DNA from: Ciceribacter lividus
GTDB lineage: Bacteria > Pseudomonadota > Alphaproteobacteria > Rhizobiales > Rhizobiaceae
NCBI RefSeq assembly: GCF_003337715.1
Contig: NZ_QPIX01000014.1
Location: forward strand, 1 to 64,000
DNA length: 64,000 nt
Direction: 5' to 3'
Of this stretch, positions 58,804 to 64,000 are shown piece by piece (within the stretch, counting starts at the first letter, position 1; each line of letters opens with the position of its first letter). Position numbers and translations under genes: made by a program. The notes under the pieces are model-generated. The model was not told where the DNA came from and made no database searches. It saw only the letters and a list, made by a program, of their open reading frames with translations.

Positions 58804-61800
58804 TCACGAAGTCTTGAGGTCAGCAAGCGTCTGCGTAAGTTCCGCGGCGGGCACTGCCATGACAAGACCGCCCTCGGTATAGGCCAGCAGGCATTCGATC
58901 TGCTTGTTCGGATAGAGAGGCTTCAGAAGTTCTCGGTAGATCGCAAGCTGCGCGCGATGGCTGAAGGGTACGGCGTCTATGGTTCTCGGTGGCGAGCGGT
59001 TCGTCTTGAAATCGAGAAGGATCACCCGATCGTCCGTGACCGCCATCCGGTCTATTCGTCCTGAAACCGCTCGTGCCTGTCCGTCGACAACAATGGTTCC
59101 CATTATGGAAACCTCGGCTTGGGCGTGGAGCGAGAAAACAGGTGCGAGGTCGGGATGCTCAAGAATCGCAAGCACTGTTCTTACCAGCCGCTCGCGTTCA
59201 TCTGTCGGCCAGAACCGTGCGGCACGATCGGCATATCGTCTTGCCGCGGCGTCGCGCTGGTCGAGGGGAAGGGAAGGTAGGACCTGCAGCATCCGATGGG
59301 TCAGCTTGCCTTTCTGCAGCGCTATGCCACTGTCCACCTTTTCGCCAAACAGCGGACTCGACACGGTGAGATCCTCTCCGACATCGTCAACGAATGCGCC
59401 GGCGCCGGACGGACTTAGCGGTCGAGGAAGTTGAGGTCCCGGCGGCAACGGTTGAAACAGTGCCTCGGGAAGCAGATCATCACGACTTCCGGCGTCGCTC
59501 TGCTGGTGACATTCAAATGCGCGGACGGCAGTCGGCAGGCGCCATTTTAGCCCGTTCCATTCCCCTTCGGGCCCTTCGAACCGGGCTTCCGTGCAGTTGT
59601 CCGCAGAAAGCCGCAGCGCCTCGGAGATCATCTGGTGCCAAGTATCCTTCGGCTCCTGCTTGCCGCGATAGCCGCATACGATCAGCCGATCCGCTGCGCG
59701 CGTCATCGCCACATAGAGCAGTCGACGGTATTCCTCTTCCGCCAATCGTCTCAGACGTTCGGTATCGGCTGAAACCAGCGGGTTCCCGAGTGCCTTAATC
59801 GGAGTCCAGGCTGGAAGTGGTGTTTCCAGGCCCGCCTCGACGAGGCGGAGTTTCGGGAGGTGTGTATGGTTGAAGGCCTTCGATCCGCCGTCCACCAGAA
59901 AGACGACAGGCGCCTCGAGACCTTTCGAGGCGTGAACGGTCATGATCCGCACCTCGTCGCGATCCTTGTCATGCTCGCGTTTGACCTCTGGCGCCTCCAT
60001 CTCGAGTGCCGATACGAATGATTGGAGCCCGGGCAGCCCGCTGGTCTCGAACGTCAGCGCGAAGTTCAGGAATTCGTCGAGAATATCCGTCACCTCGGTT
60101 CCAAGACGGGCAAGGAAAGCTCGTCTGCCACCTTCGGGACCCAGGACGTGAGCGTAGAAATCATGGACCGACAGGTTCCGGGATAGCGAAATGCACACCA
60201 TCAGCCGGTCGGCCGCCGAGCGCCACTTTCCGCCTTCTTCTTGGGCGTACCTCTGCAAGGCAGTCCAGACGCTGCTTTCGGCGGGACGCACCGCAGCGAG
60301 CTCGAAGAGGTCTTCTTCATTCAGGTCGAAGAGGGGGCTTTTCAAAAGTGCCGCAAGCGAGAGGTCGTCTGACGGCAGGAGCACGAAGCGGCCGAGTGCA
60401 AGCAGATCCTGGACGGCGATATGCACCGTCAGGCGCAACCGGTCGGCACCTGCGACGGGGATGTTGTTTCGTCGTTTGAGTGCGCGCGTAAGAGCGTTGA
60501 CGAAGGAGTCCCGCTTGCGAACGAGGACCAGGATATCGCCGGGCCTTATCGGACGCTCGACACCCTTTTCGATGACCGTTTCCCGGCCGACCATTTGCTC
60601 GATCTGGTGGGCGATGCGACGCGCCAGGATGGCCGAGGGCGCACTCTCGGGCGTCGCGTCGAACGGTGCCGTCCAGTCCTCACTCGTGTCGCTGACTTCG
60701 GGAGCGATCGTGTCCCAGACATCGACCGCGCCCGGGTGCCCCATCCGGCTCGACATATGGACGACTGTTTCGTTGAGGGCACTCAGACCACGGGCGTTGT
60801 CCCCAATGGCGAACACTTGGTCTACTGCCGAGAGTACGGCTGACGTCGAACGGAAGGAGAGGGGGAGGCGGACAGCGCTGAAGCGTTCGCCTCCGGAGGA
60901 CACGAGGCGGGCGGCGGCCGTCGCCTCTTCGGAGAAGCGCTCGGGGCGTGCTCCCTGAAAGGAATAGATAGATTGCTTTTCGTCGCCCACGGCAAAGAAT
61001 GTACGGGTCCGTGGTCGTGCGCCGATGCCGGAAAAGAAATCCTCGCGCAGCGATCGAATAACCGCCCACTGAATCGGGCTTGTATCCTGCGCTTCGTCGA
61101 CGAGTATGTGATCAATTCCCTGGTCGAGTTTGTAATGAACCCACGGCCCCACATCTCCGCGCGTGAGCAGGCTCGCGGTGCGTTCGATCAAATCTTCGAA
61201 ATCGAGCTGGCTGCGGGCCTTCTTGAGATCTTCGTAGTCGCGGTCGAGCCGTTTCGCGAGTGTGAGCGCCGCCTTGGTCGCCTCGTACATGCGGAAGACC
61301 GCGAGGCGGTCGCGGCAAGCAGCGACATGATCGCGCGAGGAAACCAGGCGCTCGCGAAGATCGGGCATCGCTTTCGTCATGGCTGCGGTGCAGAGCGTAC
61401 TATCGGCACGGGGACTTCCGGTTGCCGTATAGAACGCCTTTTCGAGATGCTTGATACGAAGATGCCAGTCCACCTCCTGAGAGGCGGCAGCGAGGGCCTC
61501 GGCTATCTCGAGCGCTCGCTCGCCACCCTTTTCCCTCGCAAGCAAGACGTAATCGGAGAGTATTGCACCCGAAAGCGCCGGCAGCGGCCAGAAGCAGGAG
61601 GTGAGCTTTTCCTCCGTTGTCTCCGGTTCAAGTCCAAGCCCCAGGCGGAGCGCCAGATCCGGTCCGCCCACCCGTTGTGATGCGGAAAGGAAGCGGCGGA
61701 TGGCATGACGATTCGCGATTACGTCACCGAGCAGGGCTTCCAGCCCGGTTTCGTCAGAAATGCTGAGGACACGCGAAAACGCATCGGCAAGGTCCGGGTC

Positions 61801-62355
61801 ATCCTCGTTCGAGGTCGCCGTCAGCAGAGCCCGGCGGGCGTCGGCGAGAACCGTCGCCGCGGCCCTGTCGTCGAGGACGGAGAAATGCCCGGCGACATTC
61901 GCTTCGAGCGGGAACTGGTGCAGTAGAGCCTCGCAGAAAGCGTGTATCGTCTGAATCCTCAATCCGCCGGGCGTCTCCAGAGCCCGGGCAAAGAGTTGAC
62001 GCGCCTCTGACAGCTTCAGTCGGTCGGGCGTTTCGCCTTCAACGTCGGCAATACGGGCGGCAAGCTCTTCCTCGGAAAGTGTGGCCCATTCGGCGAGCCT
62101 GTCGAAGACGCGGTTTGACATCTCGGACGCCGCGGCCTTGGTATAGGTGAGACAGAGGATTGATGCGGGTCGCGCACCAGCCAGTAGAAGCCGGACGACC
62201 CGCTGGGTCAGCACGTGCGTCTTTCCAGAGCCGGCATTGGCCGAGACCCATGCGGAACGGTCGGGGTCTGACGCCAGCGCCTGTTGAGCCGTTGTCCAGT
62301 TGATCCAGGCAAGAGGATCATCGCCGGCAGGCAGATCGCTCGGATCATTCGTCAT
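58804..62355 (-). CDS. addA: Double-strand break repair helicase AddA
   Basis: Helicase-nuclease subunit of AddAB, the RecBCD counterpart that resects broken ends for RecA. The 1183 residues show a UvrD-type helicase with Walker A SANAGSGKT (38-46), IEHILVDEAQDTSPIQW-like ILVDEAQDTSP, the TVHASKGLEAPVVFL motif and REEYRRLLYVAMTRA-type EEYRRLLYVAMTRAADRL. A C-terminal PD-(D/E)XK nuclease ends the protein, with ILLDFKTNRS (Asp about 1115, Lys about 1117). The start ATG 62355 overlaps the addB stop by 11 bases; an upstream frame is excluded. Confidence 0.95.
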   Translation of the reverse strand: MTNDPSDLPAGDDPLAWINWTTAQQALASDPDRSAWVSANAGSGKTHVLTQRVVRLLLAGARPASILCLTYTKAAASEMSNRVFDRLAEWATLSEEELAARIADVEGETPDRLKLSEARQLFARALETPGGLRIQTIHAFCEALLHQFPLEANVAGHFSVLDDRAAATVLADARRALLTATSNEDDPDLADAFSRVLSISDETGLEALLGDVIANRHAIRRFLSASQRVGGPDLALRLGLGLEPETTEEKLTSCFWPLPALSGAILSDYVLLAREKGGERALEIAEALAAASQEVDWHLRIKHLEKAFYTATGSPRADSTLCTAAMTKAMPDLRERLVSSRDHVAACRDRLAVFRMYEATKAALTLAKRLDRDYEDLKKARSQLDFEDLIERTASLLTRGDVGPWVHYKLDQGIDHILVDEAQDTSPIQWAVIRSLREDFFSGIGARPRTRTFFAVGDEKQSIYSFQGARPERFSEEATAAARLVSSGGERFSAVRLPLSFRSTSAVLSAVDQVFAIGDNARGLSALNETVVHMSSRMGHPGAVDVWDTIAPEVSDTSEDWTAPFDATPESAPSAILARRIAHQIEQMVGRETVIEKGVERPIRPGDILVLVRKRDSFVNALTRALKRRNNIPVAGADRLRLTVHIAVQDLLALGRFVLLPSDDLSLAALLKSPLFDLNEEDLFELAAVRPAESSVWTALQRYAQEEGGKWRSAADRLMVCISLSRNLSVHDFYAHVLGPEGGRRAFLARLGTEVTDILDEFLNFALTFETSGLPGLQSFVSALEMEAPEVKREHDKDRDEVRIMTVHASKGLEAPVVFLVDGGSKAFNHTHLPKLRLVEAGLETPLPAWTPIKALGNPLVSADTERLRRLAEEEYRRLLYVAMTRAADRLIVCGYRGKQEPKDTWHQMISEALRLSADNCTEARFEGPEGEWNGLKWRLPTAVRAFECHQQSDAGSRDDLLPEALFQPLPPGPQLPRPLSPSGAGAFVDDVGEDLTVSSPLFGEKVDSGIALQKGKLTHRMLQVLPSLPLDQRDAAARRYADRAARFWPTDERERLVRTVLAILEHPDLAPVFSLHAQAEVSIMGTIVVDGQARAVSGRIDRMAVTDDRVILLDFKTNRSPPRTIDAVPFSHRAQLAIYRELLKPLYPNKQIECLLAYTEGGLVMAVPAAELTQTLADLKTS

Positions 62356-64000
62356 AGGACGATTCCTCACCCTCTGCCGTCGACCATTCCGCCACGCGTG
62401 CGAGATGATCGTACTCTCCGCCGAAGTCATTCTGCTGGGCGGGGATGAGCCGGGATACGAAACCACGTTCGCCCGAACGCAGCAAGGTCACCAGCCGGGT
62501 CAACTCACCGAGCGCTTGTTCCGCAAGTTCCGTTGCAGATTTCTTGTTGTCGCTTCGCCCGCTATGCTCGTTGTTGACGAGGTCTGCGCAGAAGCGTTCA
62601 CCCGGCCGCAGTCGGACATAAATCAGGTTTTCGGGGGGTAGTGGGCCGGCCTGGCGGAAGCCGCCGGCCATCAGAGCCGCGGCTTCGAGCGCGAGTTGGG
62701 GGTCAAGCAGGCTGCGGGCTTGCGCAACGCTGGGGCTAAGCCCCGTCTTGTAGTCGATGATGTCGACGCCGCCACTCGTCTTGACGTCGAGGCGATCGGC
62801 AATCCCGGACAGTCGGATACCCGCTGCCGGAAGTTCCACTCCCGCGGGGACTTCTGTGAGAATACGGCGAACCAAAGGACGCCGGGCCGCATCCCAGGCG
62901 AGATATGCACGGGCGATCTCCTCAAAACGCTGCCGCCAGACGACGTCGACATGGGTCGGCAAGTTTTCGGCATCGAACAGCCTGTCGGCAATTGACAGCA
63001 TGCACTGTAACGCGTTGTCGGCATCGGGTGCGTGTCCTTCACGGACGAAACACTCCAGGATGCGATGATAGAGCGTTCCCCTTTCCGCAGCACCGGGATC
63101 GGCGTTGAACGGCCGCAGCGGATCGAGCTTCAAGACTCGTTTTCCGTAGATGGCGTAGGGATCGCGCCGCAGACGCCCGACTTCACTGAACGAGAATTTT
63201 TTCGGTTGAAGATCGGCCGGCGGTGTCGGTGCGGGTCTTTGTGCCGGCCGCTGTTCGCTGCCGCGATCGATCAGGTCGGCAAAATGGCGATACCGGTCTC
63301 CCCGCTCCCTCAAGTCCCCGGCGAGCTCGGGGCCGCCGAGCGCCAGAAGGCGCTGCAGCCAACGGGAGGCGACCGTCGGGGCAGAACCCTGACGAAGCGA
63401 TCGCGAATAGATGACATTCCGTGTTCCGTTCGCCATCTCGAAGTCGTGGGCGAGTTGGCCGATGCGTCGCTCGGGCGGTTCGAGCCCGATCTCAGCCTTC
63501 ATCACGCGGGAAAGGAATGGATTGTTCGTTGTCTGTCCCGGCCACGAACCTTCATTGAGCCCGCCGAGTATCAAGGTGTCTACGCTTTGGAGACGGGCTT
63601 CCAAAGTGCCGAATATGAACACCCGCGGATGTCTGAGGGCCTTCGGCTTGACGGCTTCACCTGCGGCAAGGGCAGCCATGATGTCGATCCACTGGGGCCC
63701 GTCTGCCTCAATCTGGCCGTCGGCCTCCATAATCTCCCCGAGAAGGCTCGCTAGTTTTTCACCGGCTTCGCCGCTCCAGAGCGAGGCGAGGTTGCCACTC
63801 GGTCCGCGGCAGACGGCCTCGAGAACCTGCCCCGTCCTCCGCGCCCATTCGGCGAGAGCAGCCTTGCTCGAAAGTTTGTGATGTCGATCCCGCGACACCA
63901 GCATACCCGTGAGCGGCTCCACCGCGGCGCCGATAGCTGCAGCAAGTTCCCTCGCAGCGGCAGTGGCTGTATCCGGCAGGGCGAGCCGCCACTGTGGCGG
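62345..64000 (-). CDS. addB: Double-strand break repair protein AddB (3' part; cut by window edge)
   Basis: The C-terminal 551 residues of AddB, an inactivated-helicase/nuclease partner of AddA. The frame is open to position 64000, so the true start lies beyond the window. Motifs are LILGGLNEGSWPGQT and PERRIGQLAHDFEMANG (AddB core) and the nuclease segment VDIIDYKTGLSP (Asp and Lys codons near 62742-62765). The addB-addA order with an 11-base overlap matches alphaproteobacteria. Confidence 0.93.
   Translation of the reverse strand, partial: PPQWRLALPDTATAAARELAAAIGAAVEPLTGMLVSRDRHHKLSSKAALAEWARRTGQVLEAVCRGPSGNLASLWSGEAGEKLASLLGEIMEADGQIEADGPQWIDIMAALAAGEAVKPKALRHPRVFIFGTLEARLQSVDTLILGGLNEGSWPGQTTNNPFLSRVMKAEIGLEPPERRIGQLAHDFEMANGTRNVIYSRSLRQGSAPTVASRWLQRLLALGGPELAGDLRERGDRYRHFADLIDRGSEQRPAQRPAPTPPADLQPKKFSFSEVGRLRRDPYAIYGKRVLKLDPLRPFNADPGAAERGTLYHRILECFVREGHAPDADNALQCMLSIADRLFDAENLPTHVDVVWRQRFEEIARAYLAWDAARRPLVRRILTEVPAGVELPAAGIRLSGIADRLDVKTSGGVDIIDYKTGLSPSVAQARSLLDPQLALEAAALMAGGFRQAGPLPPENLIYVRLRPGERFCADLVNNEHSGRSDNKKSATELAEQALGELTRLVTLLRSGERGFVSRLIPAQQNDFGGEYDHLARVAEWSTAEGEESSYDE

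Overview
This 64 kb window looks like core chromosome of a fast-growing rhizobium, most likely Sinorhizobium/Ensifer or a close Rhizobiaceae relative. The evidence is the high G+C coding DNA, dense housekeeping genes that read as full-length alphaproteobacterial proteins, and gene orders typical of the group: hemE-hemJ-rho-mnmE-mnmG-rsmG-parA-parB; maf-aroE-coaE-dnaQ-secB; trpF-trpB-trpA-accD-folC-trxA-addA-addB. No rRNA, tRNA, CRISPR array, prophage or intact mobile element was seen.

Layout. 1-3.3 kb: degenerate insertion-sequence remnants, a DUF1223 secreted protein, DUF2794, a GNAT acetyltransferase and a frameshifted MHS transporter remnant. 3.3-25.9 kb: metabolic and housekeeping genes on both strands (asd, a lytic transglycosylase, carbonic anhydrase, pdxY, the 1594-residue NAD-glutamate dehydrogenase, an Atg22-like MFS permease, purH, a heparinase-like protein, rsmB, htpX, a SDHAF4-like protein, a secreted nuclease, acsA, trcR, prpE, a YggS-type PLP protein). 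26-30.3 kb: a forward leuS-lptE-holA unit. 30.3-39.06 kb: nine reverse-strand genes, parB to hemE.

39.06-39.45 kb is an AT-rich non-coding gap between hemE and the PPSR-type regulator gene. It holds two perfect DnaA boxes and other repeats and is the best candidate for the chromosomal origin. Four near-perfect parS (ParB/Spo0J) sites lie at 32.6, 34.6, 40.9 and 49.7 kb, so parAB, parS and oriC form one replication and segregation neighbourhood. From 39.06 kb, the reverse-strand genes to the left and the forward genes to the right are all transcribed away from the gap, co-directional with forks leaving it.

39.45-49.7 kb, mostly forward: PPSR, maf, aroE, coaE, dnaQ; then reverse secB and fxsA; then an overlapping tim44-mltA-smr-xre cluster and gyrB. 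49.6-58.4 kb: a nitroreductase, the PHB depolymerase phaZ, DUF2852, a YgjP-like metallopeptidase, the tryptophan genes, accD and folC. 58.4-64 kb, reverse: trxA, addA and the 3' part of addB, which runs off the right edge.

I did not find a new multi-gene defence or biosynthetic system. The most rewarding parts are the origin/partition region (including parS sites written into coding sequence) and smaller oddities such as the AccD subunit that has lost most of its zinc-ribbon cysteines.
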